Below, piece after piece: positions 53,181 through 61,327 of a DNA stretch of 64,000 bases (positions are counted from its first letter, which is position 1; each line of letters begins with the position of its first letter). The translations under genes were made by a program, and so were the position numbers. Below the pieces are notes generated by a model, which did not search any database, had not been told where the DNA came from, and saw only the letters and a list, made by a program, of their open reading frames with translations. The DNA is from Flavobacterium antarcticum DSM 19726 (GTDB lineage: Bacteria > Bacteroidota > Bacteroidia > Flavobacteriales > Flavobacteriaceae): NCBI RefSeq assembly GCF_000419685.1, contig NZ_ATTM01000005.1, positions 267,345 to 331,344 of the forward strand, written 5' to 3'.

Positions 53181-53597
53181 TTATTCTTTTATACGATTTA
53201 AGATAATTTGGAGCATTTCTTTTGTCAGTGGTTTTGGTAGAAAGTCTACAACCATTGAAAATTCCTTTGAACGTTCAATGTCGTTAGGGTCAATTGAGGA
53301 GGAAAGTAAAATTACTTTAGTAGTCTCGTAATATTGTCTGTAAAGTGTCGCGCTAAACTGCTCTAAAAACTCCCATCCGTCCATTACAGGCATGTTGAGG
53401 TCAAGTAAAATTACTAACGGTGTTTTAGAATTTTGATTTTCCTCTATCACCGCTGGCCGTTCTAAGTATTCAATGGCTATCTCGCCATTTGCCGCCGTAA
53501 TCACTTGTGAAGAAAATTCCGCTTTTGACAATACTAGTTTTGATAGTAGCAACGCGATCGGATCGTCGTCAACACACATTACCTTTTCAATTTTCAT
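53181..53597 (-). CDS. Single-domain response regulator
   Basis: The 138-residue protein is a receiver domain only: acidic pocket C-V-D-D-D-P near the start, phosphorylation site Asp66 in L-L-D-L-N-M-P-V-M-D-G-W-E-F, then V-I-L-L-S-S-S and the Lys in F-L-P-K-P-L. There is no DNA-binding or enzymatic output domain, so it may pass phosphate onward or act by protein contact. Its start overlaps the stop codon of the kinase gene by one base. Confidence 0.93.
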   Translation of the reverse strand: MKIEKVMCVDDDPIALLLSKLVLSKAEFSSQVITAANGEIAIEYLERPAVIEENQNSKTPLVILLDLNMPVMDGWEFLEQFSATLYRQYYETTKVILLSSSIDPNDIERSKEFSMVVDFLPKPLTKEMLQIILNRIKE

Positions 53598-55312
53598 TAA
53601 TTGCTGTTTTTAAAAATTACTGTAAAACGAGTTCCTTTGTCAACTTCACTTTCTAAGGAAATGGAGCCACCCATGCTTTCAATTTGAGAACGCACTAAGT
53701 ATAATCCTAGTCCTTTACTTCCAGGATAATTATGGAATCGTTGGTACAATCCAAATAGTTTATCCTTATATTTTTTCAAATCAATGCCTATTCCGTTATC
53801 TTCAAAAATTAATTCAGTGGTATGTTCACTACGAATTAATTTTATATGTACTACCAATCGGCGCTTTTTTGAATGATATTTCAGTGCATTTGTCAGCAAG
53901 TTAAGTAAAATACTTTCCAAATATGCTTTATTAGAAAAAATAATATCACTTTTCTTAATATCTAATTGAAGGTCAGGATTATTTTTTTCTACTAGGCTGT
54001 TTATTTGTGTCAGCACATTCTTTATCGACTCTGAGACATTTATATTGCTTTTTTCAATAGAAGGATTGTCTCGAATAATCACGACTCTTCCTAAATCGGA
54101 AATTGTTTCATTCAGAAGCTTTGTTGATTTTGAAAAACCATCAATAATAATTTGCAGTTCTTCGTCCTTTATTTCGATGTCCTCAATTAAGCGGAGAAGT
54201 CCTTTTAAATTAGAAAGTGGCGCTCTTAAATTGTGTGACGTTATATAGGAAAATTGCCGCAAGTCCTTATTGTTTTGAGTCAATTCACTAATAAGTTGCT
54301 CCTTTTCTTTTTCTTGTTTCTTTTCTTGTGTAATGTCTCTTTTAATGGAGATCCAATGGGTATGTTCATTTTCCTTGTTGAATACAGGAACCATGCTGAA
54401 TTTTACCCAGTATTCTTCACCATTTTTTCTATAGCTCAATGTCTCGATCTCGCATTCTTGTTTCTTTCTCAAGCAATCTGAAAGTTCTTTGAAAACCGGA
54501 CTTCCTTCGTCCATTTGCAAGGTGTCAAGCATTGATTTGTTGACAATTTCAGAAAATTCATAACCAGACATTTGAGTGTAGGCTTCATTAGCAAATATTA
54601 CATTAGGTGCTAATTGGTTGGAAATTTCAGCATCGGTTATTAAAATAGCATCTTTTGCATTTGTGATTACTGTTTCTAACAATTTCAATCGTTCCTCTTC
54701 TTGCTTTTTTCCAGAAATATCTTGCATCGCACCAATCATTCTTACGGCTGAATTATTCTTGTCAATCACTAAAAAGCCTCGGTCAAGAATGTATTTGTAC
54801 GTGCCGTTTTTACACATGAACCGGTATTCGTCTTGCCATTTCTCTACTTTTTGTTCAAGAAAGGAATATAGTTTTACGGACATCTTAATGCTGTCTTCCG
54901 GATGGATGCGATCAAACCACCATTGCGATGTTTCCTCAACATCTGATTCTTCGTAACCAAAGACATTCTGAATTCCTTTGTTCCATGTAATTTGGTTGCT
55001 AGATACGTTCCAATCCCAAACGGTGTCACTGGTAGCCTTGGCAACAATATCATAGCGTTCTTTCGATTCTTTGATTTCGTCGTTTACTGCTTTTTGTCGC
55101 TTAACAAGGTTTAAACTCTCCTTTATGTTTTTTGTAATTAAATACCTGAAGGTAAGACCGCTGAGAATTATAAAAATGAGGTAAGAGAAAAAGTGAAAAA
55201 AAAGCGCATCGGTAGAGTTTGGTATCACTTTAATAATAAATACGCTGGCGATTGCAAGTAAAATTGACGCTAGTATAAATAAAAGAGTAACTCTATTGGC
55301 TTTGTTTTTCAT
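53597..55312 (-). CDS. PAS-domain sensor histidine kinase
   Basis: The start is Met at 55312 (M-K-N-K-A-N-R-V); an upstream Met at 55360 lies beyond a promoter element and is rejected. The 571-residue kinase has two N-terminal membrane segments, two PAS/PAC regions (W-D-W-N-V-S-S-N-Q-I-T-W and a second around V-I-F-A-N-E-A-Y-T-Q-M-S-G-Y), and a HisKA domain with His360 in S-H-N-L-R-A-P-L-S-N-L-K. The ATPase has N-box N-L-L-T-N-A-L-K-Y-H-S, F-E-D-N-G-I-G-I-D and G-L-G-L-Y-L-V. Its cognate partner is the receiver encoded directly after it. Confidence 0.93.
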   Translation of the reverse strand: MKNKANRVTLLFILASILLAIASVFIIKVIPNSTDALFFHFFSYLIFIILSGLTFRYLITKNIKESLNLVKRQKAVNDEIKESKERYDIVAKATSDTVWDWNVSSNQITWNKGIQNVFGYEESDVEETSQWWFDRIHPEDSIKMSVKLYSFLEQKVEKWQDEYRFMCKNGTYKYILDRGFLVIDKNNSAVRMIGAMQDISGKKQEEERLKLLETVITNAKDAILITDAEISNQLAPNVIFANEAYTQMSGYEFSEIVNKSMLDTLQMDEGSPVFKELSDCLRKKQECEIETLSYRKNGEEYWVKFSMVPVFNKENEHTHWISIKRDITQEKKQEKEKEQLISELTQNNKDLRQFSYITSHNLRAPLSNLKGLLRLIEDIEIKDEELQIIIDGFSKSTKLLNETISDLGRVVIIRDNPSIEKSNINVSESIKNVLTQINSLVEKNNPDLQLDIKKSDIIFSNKAYLESILLNLLTNALKYHSKKRRLVVHIKLIRSEHTTELIFEDNGIGIDLKKYKDKLFGLYQRFHNYPGSKGLGLYLVRSQIESMGGSISLESEVDKGTRFTVIFKNSN

Positions 55313-55317
55313 CTCCT

Positions 55318-55325
55318 CAAATATA
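55318..55325 (-). promoter_or_regulatory. Candidate -7 promoter element of the kinase gene (TATATTTG)
   Basis: Perfect TAnnTTTG on the minus strand ending five bases before the chosen start, implying a near-leaderless transcript. Confidence 0.6.
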
Positions 55326-55461
55326 AAAAAAAACTTGCGATAATTTAAAAATTTCGGCAATTATGGGTAATTTCTGCTTTATTTTTTTGCACTAAATTCT
55401 ATTAATTACATTATTAAACAGTTAAGTGCATTTTTTTTAATTATTTTTTTAAAAAAAGCGT

Positions 55462-55469
55462 ACATTTGC
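55462..55469 (+). promoter_or_regulatory. Candidate -7 promoter element of typA (TACATTTG)
   Basis: Perfect TAnnTTTG followed by CACCC, 18 bases before the typA start. Confidence 0.65.
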
Positions 55470-55487
55470 ACCCACAAAAAATATTAG

Positions 55488-57284
55488 ATGGAATCTATAA
55501 GAAACATTGCAATTATTGCCCACGTCGATCACGGTAAAACTACTTTGGTGGATAAAATTATGTATCACTGTCAACTTTTTCGCGATAACGAAAATACAGG
55601 TGACTTAATCCTTGATAACAATGACTTGGAACGTGAAAGAGGTATTACTATTACTTCTAAAAACGTATCAGTTCAGTATAAAGGAACAAAAATTAATATT
55701 ATTGACACTCCTGGTCACGCCGATTTTGGTGGTGAAGTAGAACGTGTTTTAAACATGGCCGACGGTGTTTGTCTGTTAGTAGATGCTTTTGAAGGTCCTA
55801 TGCCACAAACGCGTTTCGTATTGCAGAAGGCAATCGATTTAGGTCTAAAGCCATGTGTAGTTATTAATAAGGTAGACAAAGAAAATTGTACGCCAGAGGA
55901 AGTACACGAAAAAGTTTTTGACTTAATGTTTGAATTAGGTGCTTCTGAAGAGCAGTTGGATTTCCCAGCAGTTTACGGATCAGCTAAAAACAACTGGATG
56001 TCTGACGATTGGAGAAACCAAACTGAAAATATCGAGCCATTATTAGACATGGTTATTGCAAATGTGCCTGCTCCTAAAGTTTCTGAAGGAACACCACAAA
56101 TGTTAATTACATCTTTAGATTTCTCTGCTTTTACAGGTCGTATCGCTATTGGTCGTCTTGAAAGAGGTGTTTTGAAAGAAGGAATGCCAGTTTCTTTGGT
56201 AAAAAGAGACGGAAAAGTAATCAAATCTAGAATTAAAGAATTACATACTTTTGAAGGTCTTGGTCGTAAGAAAGTACAAGAAGTAATTGCTGGAGATATT
56301 TGTGCGATTATTGGAGTTGAAGGATTCGAAATTGGTGATACAATTGCCGATATTGACAATCCAGAAGCCTTGCAAACCATTGCTATTGATGAGCCTACGA
56401 TGAGTATGTTGTTCACAATTAACGATTCACCATTCTTTGGTAAAGAAGGAAAGTTTGTAACTTCTCGCCACATCAGAGAACGTTTGACAAAAGAGTTAGA
56501 GAAAAACTTAGCAATGAAGTTAGGAGAAACTGATTCTGCTGATAAATTCATGGTTTTCGGTCGTGGTGTACTTCACTTATCTGTTCTTATTGAAACAATG
56601 AGAAGAGAAGGGTACGAGTTGCAAATTGGTCAACCACAAGTTATTATCAAAGAAATTGATGGTAAAAAATGTGAGCCAATTGAAGAATTAACAATCGATT
56701 TACCCGAAAATCTTTCAGGACGTGCTGTAGAATTTGTATCCATCCGTAAAGGAGAAATGCTTTCTATGGAAGGAAAAGGAGAGCGTATGATCATCAAATT
56801 TAACATTCCATCTCGTGGAATTATTGGTTTGAGAAATCAACTATTAACTGCAACTGCAGGTGAGGCGATTATGTCACACCGTTACATTGGATATGAGCCA
56901 TTTAAAGGTGAAATTCCAGGTCGTAACAACGGTTCGTTAATTTCTATGGAAAACGGAAAAGCAATTCCTTATTCTATCGATAAATTACAAGACAGAGGGA
57001 AATTCTTCGTTCATCCGAATGATGAAATTTACGAAGGTCAAGTAATCGGAGAAAACTCTCGTAGCGATGATATGAGTGTGAACGTGACTAAAATGAAAAA
57101 ACAGTCTAACGTTCGTTCTTCTGGAAATGACGAAAAAGCGAGAATTATTCCTCCAGTTATTTTTTCTTTAGAAGAAGCTTTAGAATACATTCAGAAAGAC
57201 GAGTATGTTGAGGTTACACCTAAATCGATTCGTTTGAGAAAAATATATTTGACAGAAACAGATAGAAAAAGATTTAAAATCTAA
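55488..57284 (+). CDS. typA: Translational GTPase TypA/BipA
   Basis: The 598-residue ribosome-associated GTPase has G1 [11 protein letters not shown]2 R-G-I-T-I-T, G3 [11 protein letters not shown] and G4 V-I-N-K-V-D-K, then EF-G-like domains ([11 protein letters not shown]) and the specific C-terminal domain (S-L-E-E-A-L-E-Y-I). Domain order and length are normal. TypA assists 50S assembly and stress adaptation. Confidence 0.96.
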   Translation: MESIRNIAIIAHVDHGKTTLVDKIMYHCQLFRDNENTGDLILDNNDLERERGITITSKNVSVQYKGTKINIIDTPGHADFGGEVERVLNMADGVCLLVDAFEGPMPQTRFVLQKAIDLGLKPCVVINKVDKENCTPEEVHEKVFDLMFELGASEEQLDFPAVYGSAKNNWMSDDWRNQTENIEPLLDMVIANVPAPKVSEGTPQMLITSLDFSAFTGRIAIGRLERGVLKEGMPVSLVKRDGKVIKSRIKELHTFEGLGRKKVQEVIAGDICAIIGVEGFEIGDTIADIDNPEALQTIAIDEPTMSMLFTINDSPFFGKEGKFVTSRHIRERLTKELEKNLAMKLGETDSADKFMVFGRGVLHLSVLIETMRREGYELQIGQPQVIIKEIDGKKCEPIEELTIDLPENLSGRAVEFVSIRKGEMLSMEGKGERMIIKFNIPSRGIIGLRNQLLTATAGEAIMSHRYIGYEPFKGEIPGRNNGSLISMENGKAIPYSIDKLQDRGKFFVHPNDEIYEGQVIGENSRSDDMSVNVTKMKKQSNVRSSGNDEKARIIPPVIFSLEEALEYIQKDEYVEVTPKSIRLRKIYLTETDRKRFKI

Positions 57285-57304
57285 GTTTTTTAAATTCAAA
57301 TATT

Positions 57305-57347
57305 TAAAATCCCAAATTTCAGTAAATGGAGTTTGGGATTTTTTTTA
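57305..57347 (+). terminator. Terminator of typA
   Basis: AAATCCCAAA pairs with TTTGGGATTT, loop about 17 bases with an internal TCA/TGGA contact, then T8. Confidence 0.85.
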
Positions 57348-57393
57348 TGCATGTTTTTGGAATTTGGAATTTTTAGAATTGGTTTTTTTATTC

Positions 57394-57474
57394 AGGAGCT
57401 AATCCGGCTATCCATTTCAATCTTTTGTTTTTTAAAGAAAAAAACAAAAGGATTTCCATTTCTATCCGGGCTAA
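57394..57474 (+). repeat. Structured intergenic element, copy D
   Basis: Outer helix CCGG (57404-57407) with CCGG (57466-57469). The inner hairpin is closed by AATC...GATT, with stem TTTTGTTTTTT/AAAAAACAAAA and one unpaired G before GAT. Confidence 0.85.
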
Positions 57475-57510
57475 AAAAAAAGCCAAAGATGAAAAATCTT
57501 TGGCTTTTGA
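57475..57510. terminator. Bidirectional hairpin after element D
   Basis: AAAAGCCAAAGAT pairs with ATCTTTGGCTTTT around a short A-rich loop; A and T runs on both sides. Confidence 0.8.
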
Positions 57511-57553
57511 AATTGTATAAAACGTAAATTAGTAACCAGTTAATTATTCCAAC

Positions 57554-57577
57554 CTTTGCGTCTTGGCGCCTTTGCGA
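57554..57577. repeat. Degenerate 8-base tandem repeat
   Basis: CTTTGCGT, CTTGGCGC and CTTTGCGA in a row. With the two terminators and element D this accounts for the gap 57285-57627. Confidence 0.7.
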
Positions 57578-57627
57578 GATATATTAAAAACTTTTAATTG
57601 AAAAAAAAAAACATCAGCAGTTTTCTC

Positions 57628-58563
57628 CTACATATAAGTAACTTTCTTTGCCTTTACCACAAAGTACAATCCAATAATTACAAACGGAATACTCAGCCAT
57701 TGTCCTGTTGAAAGCATTCCCAAAGCAGATTCAAAACCGCCTTGACTTTCTTTTACAAACTCAACAATAAAACGAACGGTAAATAATAAAACCAAGAATA
57801 AGCCAAACAATAGTCCTTGTTTTTCTTTCATATCCGTTTTCCAATATCCGTAAAATAATACTAAAAACACAAAGATATATCCAAACGCTTCATACAATTG
57901 AGACGGATGTCTAAATGGAATTGCCGCTAAAGTATCTGCAAACTGATTATTGTTTTCCAAAGCGTGATAAGCTGCATTTTGATTTGGAACGCCTGTTATT
58001 TGCTCTACATTTCTGCCTGCCCAAAATTCATCTTCGCGGACAAATTTCACCGCATAGAAATTATCACCAGAAGTGGTATGACCGTAAATTTCAGAATTGA
58101 AAAAATTTCCCAATCGTACGAAAATTGCGCCACTTGCCACAGGAATTACCACACGGTCTAAAACCCATAACAAAGGACGTTTCATTACTTTCTTGCTGAA
58201 GTAAAACATGAAAATGATAATAGCTATTGCAGCACCATGACTTGCTAAACCACTAAAACCGGTAAATTGAAAATGAGGTTGTGTTTTAAACGGAAGAAAA
58301 ACACTCAACGGATCTTGAGAAAACAATTCCGGTTGGTAGAAAATAACGTGTCCCAATCGGGCTCCAAGTAAAGTAGCGAGAACAGTCCAAATGAACAATG
58401 AGTCTAATTTTTCTATGGGTTCATTTTCATTTTGAAAAATATGTTTCATAATGTACCATCCCAGTCCAAAAGCAATAACAAACATCAGGCTGTAATAGCG
58501 AACCATAAAAAAACCCAAATCTATTCCTTCTGAAGGATTCCAAACTATTCCCAATATATGCAT
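57628..58563 (-). CDS. lgt: Prolipoprotein diacylglyceryl transferase
   Basis: The 311-residue membrane enzyme transfers diacylglycerol to the lipobox Cys of prolipoproteins. Seven hydrophobic segments are apparent. Conserved parts are G-A-R-L-G-H-V-I-F-Y, S-G-L-A-S-H-G-A-A-I, V-R-L-G-N-F-F-N-S-E-I-Y-G and H-P-S-Q-L-Y-E-A. Many lipoproteins in this window depend on it. It is last in the cysS-yidD-lgt series. Confidence 0.95.
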   Translation of the reverse strand: MHILGIVWNPSEGIDLGFFMVRYYSLMFVIAFGLGWYIMKHIFQNENEPIEKLDSLFIWTVLATLLGARLGHVIFYQPELFSQDPLSVFLPFKTQPHFQFTGFSGLASHGAAIAIIIFMFYFSKKVMKRPLLWVLDRVVIPVASGAIFVRLGNFFNSEIYGHTTSGDNFYAVKFVREDEFWAGRNVEQITGVPNQNAAYHALENNNQFADTLAAIPFRHPSQLYEAFGYIFVFLVLFYGYWKTDMKEKQGLLFGLFLVLLFTVRFIVEFVKESQGGFESALGMLSTGQWLSIPFVIIGLYFVVKAKKVTYM

Positions 58564-58634
58564 TAGTGTAATTTTATTTTGTTTTTAATTTTGTAAAAAT
58601 AGAATTTTGAAATGAAAACCCATCTAAAATTATA

Positions 58635-58883
58635 TTAATGTTTATGATTGCAATTTTTTGGAGGCACAGGATCGTAGCCGCGCTTTCCCCAAGGATGGCA
58701 ACTCAAAATCCTTTTTGCACCAAGAAATCCACCTTTAAAGAGTCCGTGAATTTTCAGTGCTTCCAATGTATACTGAGAACAAGTAGGTTCGAACCGGCAA
58801 GCGGAAGGTAAAAAAGGAGAAATACCTAGCTGATAAAACCGAATTAAGAGTACAAAAGGTGCTATCAATATCTTTTTTATCAT
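58635..58883 (-). CDS. yidD: Membrane protein insertion efficiency factor YidD
   Basis: The 82-residue protein shows the family pattern [23 protein letters not shown] and [12 protein letters not shown]. An N-terminal hydrophobic helix anchors it at the inner membrane. It assists YidC-dependent insertion. It lies 23 bases after cysS. Confidence 0.95.
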   Translation of the reverse strand: MIKKILIAPFVLLIRFYQLGISPFLPSACRFEPTCSQYTLEALKIHGLFKGGFLGAKRILSCHPWGKRGYDPVPPKNCNHKH

Positions 58884-58906
58884 GTCGTAAAATCTTGAAA
58901 AGTTTT

Positions 58907-60385
58907 TTAGATGGTAAACGTAGTTCCGTCTTTTCCGTCTTTTAACTGAATGCCCAAACCAGTTAATTGATCGCGAATTGCATCAGACATCTTAAAATCT
59001 TTATTGGCTCGAGCCAAATTACGCATTCCAATCAGCATATTTACCAATCCTTCTACTTTGTCAGAAGTTTCAGCGTTATCTTTTACATTTTCCAATCCTA
59101 AAACGTCAAATATAAAGGCGTTAAATGTTTTTTGAAAATTTTCTAAATCAGAGTTTGTTAATGTTGCCGTTCCTTCTTTCAAAATATTGATGAATCGAAC
59201 GCCTTCAAAAAGATGTGCAATTAAAATGGGACTGTTAAAGTCGTCGTTCATCGCATCATAACAATCTTGTTTCCATTTCTTGATGTCAAGTGTAGATTTG
59301 GCTTGACCGGAAATTTCTTTCACATTAGAGACCGCTTCCATTAATCGATTGTATCCTTTTTCAGCAGCAACAATAGCATCATCAGAAAAATCTAAAACAC
59401 TTCTGTAATGTGCTTGAAGCATAAAAAAACGCGTAACTGAGGCGGAGAATGCCTTGCTTAAAATCGTATTGTCTCCTGATAATAATTCGCCAGGCAAAAT
59501 ATTATTTCCAGTCGACTTTGCCATTTTCTTGCCGTTCAGCGTTAACATATTGGCATGCATCCAATAATTAACCGGTGTATTTCCAGTACAAGCTTGGTTT
59601 TGTGCAATTTCACATTCGTGATGCGGAAATTTCAAGTCCATTCCGCCACCGTGGATGTCAAAATGATTTCCCAAATATTTCGTACTCATTGCCGTACATT
59701 CCAAGTGCCAACCCGGAAAACCATCACTCCAAGGAGAAGGCCATCTCATGATGTGTTGCGGTTCTGCTTTTTTCCAAAGTGCAAAATCTTGTGGATTTCT
59801 CTTGTCACTTTGCCCGTCAAGTATTCGGGTATTTGCCATCATGTCTTCTAAATTTCGGCCACTTAGAATACCATAATGGTTGTTTTCGTTGTATTTTTTT
59901 ACATCAAAATAGACGGATCCATTTGAAATGTAACCAAAACCATTTTCAATGATCTTTCTAATTACTTCAATTTGCTCAATTAAATGGCCAGTTGCTGTAG
60001 GTTCAATACTTGGCGGCAAAAAATTAAAACGCTTCAAAATATCGTGAAAATCTACAGAGTAGCGTTGCACGATTTCCATAGGTTCTAATGCTTCGAGACG
60101 CGCCTTTTTTGCAATTTTATCTTCACCTTCATCTGCATCATCCACCATGTGACCTACATCCGTAATATTTCTGACGTACCGAACCTTATACTCTAAATGC
60201 AATAAATAACGGTAAATAACGTCAAAAGACATGAAAGTCCGCACATTACCAAGATGCACATTGCTGTAAACCGTAGGTCCACAAACGTACATTCCCACAT
60301 TTCCTTCGTGAATAGGTTTGAACAACTCTTTTTCACCTGAAAGGGAATTATAAATAGTAAGCAATTGGTCTTTATATAATGGCAT
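58907..60385 (-). CDS. cysS: Cysteinyl-tRNA synthetase
   Basis: The 492-residue class I enzyme has the HIGH-type motif N-V-H-L-G-N-V-R, zinc ligands in M-Y-V-C-G-P-T-V and G-W-H-L-E-C-T-A-M with H-H-E-C-E, and the KMSKS motif as K-K-M-A-K-S-T-G-N. The C-terminal anticodon domain and length are standard. Confidence 0.96.
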   Translation of the reverse strand: MPLYKDQLLTIYNSLSGEKELFKPIHEGNVGMYVCGPTVYSNVHLGNVRTFMSFDVIYRYLLHLEYKVRYVRNITDVGHMVDDADEGEDKIAKKARLEALEPMEIVQRYSVDFHDILKRFNFLPPSIEPTATGHLIEQIEVIRKIIENGFGYISNGSVYFDVKKYNENNHYGILSGRNLEDMMANTRILDGQSDKRNPQDFALWKKAEPQHIMRWPSPWSDGFPGWHLECTAMSTKYLGNHFDIHGGGMDLKFPHHECEIAQNQACTGNTPVNYWMHANMLTLNGKKMAKSTGNNILPGELLSGDNTILSKAFSASVTRFFMLQAHYRSVLDFSDDAIVAAEKGYNRLMEAVSNVKEISGQAKSTLDIKKWKQDCYDAMNDDFNSPILIAHLFEGVRFINILKEGTATLTNSDLENFQKTFNAFIFDVLGLENVKDNAETSDKVEGLVNMLIGMRNLARANKDFKMSDAIRDQLTGLGIQLKDGKDGTTFTI

Positions 60386-60400
60386 TTTGGTTTGTTTTTT

Positions 60401-60480
60401 TGGAGCTGTTTCCTGCTATACGTTTTATCTTTTCCTTGCTAAAGAAGCAAGAAAAAGGATGCCACTGCTATCAGGGCTAT
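60401..60480 (+). repeat. Structured intergenic element, copy E
   Basis: Outer helix CCTG (60412-60415) with CAGG (60472-60475). The inner hairpin is closed by ATC...GAT, with stem TTTTC-CTTGCT/AGCAAG-AAAAA (one mismatch) and one unpaired G before GAT. It fills the gap between folE and cysS. Confidence 0.85.
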
Positions 60481-60497
60481 GGATTCTGTTTCCGAAA

Positions 60498-61169
60498 TTA
60501 AAATTTGGTATCCATCTGAATGTAGTTCAGAAATTCACGTCGTGTACTTTCTTCCTTAAATTTTCCTCCAAATTCAGAAGTTACTGTGCTACTTTCAATA
60601 TCACGAATTCCTCTTGAATTTACGCAAAGGTGTTTTGCATCAATTACACAAGCCACGTCATCTGTATTCAAGGCAATTTGAAGTTCTTGAACAATCTGCA
60701 TGGTTAAGCGTTCCTGTACTTGTGGACGTTTAGCATAATAATCTACAATCCGATTCATTTTTGACAAACCAATTACGCGACCGCTTGAAATATAAGCAAT
60801 ATGTGCTCTACCTATTATAGGAAGTAAGTGGTGTTCACAAGTGGAATATAAGGTAATGTTTTTTTCAACTAACATTTCGCCGTACTTGTAGTTGTTTTCA
60901 AATGTAGAAGCACTTGGTTTTTTAGCGGGGTTCAATCCTCCAAATAATTCCTGTACAAACATCTTAGCTACACGGTTTGGAGTGCCTTGGATACTATCAT
61001 CTGTAAGGTCCATTCCTAAGGTTTGTAAAATTTTTTCAACATCAACTTTAATTGATGCAATTTTTTCGTCATCCGTTAATTCAAAGGCATCTTTTCTAAC
61101 GGGATTTTCTGCACTCGTTGCAATGTGGTTGCTTCCAATTTCGTCTTGCAAATCGTTGGTATTTATCAT
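60498..61169 (-). CDS. folE: GTP cyclohydrolase I
   Basis: The 223-residue enzyme converts GTP to dihydroneopterin triphosphate, the first step of folate synthesis. Zinc and catalytic residues appear in Y-S-T-C-E-H-H-L-L-P-I and later C-V-I-D-A-K-H-L-C-V-N; other motifs are G-R-V-I-G-L-S-K-M-N-R and R-P-Q-V-Q-E-R-L-T. The start Met is preceded by a TATCTTTG promoter element. Confidence 0.96.
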   Translation of the reverse strand: MINTNDLQDEIGSNHIATSAENPVRKDAFELTDDEKIASIKVDVEKILQTLGMDLTDDSIQGTPNRVAKMFVQELFGGLNPAKKPSASTFENNYKYGEMLVEKNITLYSTCEHHLLPIIGRAHIAYISSGRVIGLSKMNRIVDYYAKRPQVQERLTMQIVQELQIALNTDDVACVIDAKHLCVNSRGIRDIESSTVTSEFGGKFKEESTRREFLNYIQMDTKF

Positions 61170-61208
61170 GAATTGTTTTTGTTTTTATTGTCTTTAAAAA
61201 GAAAGAGG

Positions 61209-61216
61209 CAAAGATA
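61209..61216 (-). promoter_or_regulatory. Candidate -7 promoter element of folE (TATCTTTG)
   Basis: Perfect TAnnTTTG on the minus strand, 40 bases before the folE start. Confidence 0.6.
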
Positions 61217-61327
61217 AATAATAATATCTTAAGAAATTCTAAAGGTGTTAAAATTAAAAATTAAACAAATCACAATAATTAATACGTTATTTTTTTGTAA
61301 ATTTCAGCGCCTAAAATTATAAGTTAT

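Noticed and set aside
57333..57527. Plus-strand open frame after typA.
   Set aside because: It is made up of the typA terminator, element D and another hairpin.
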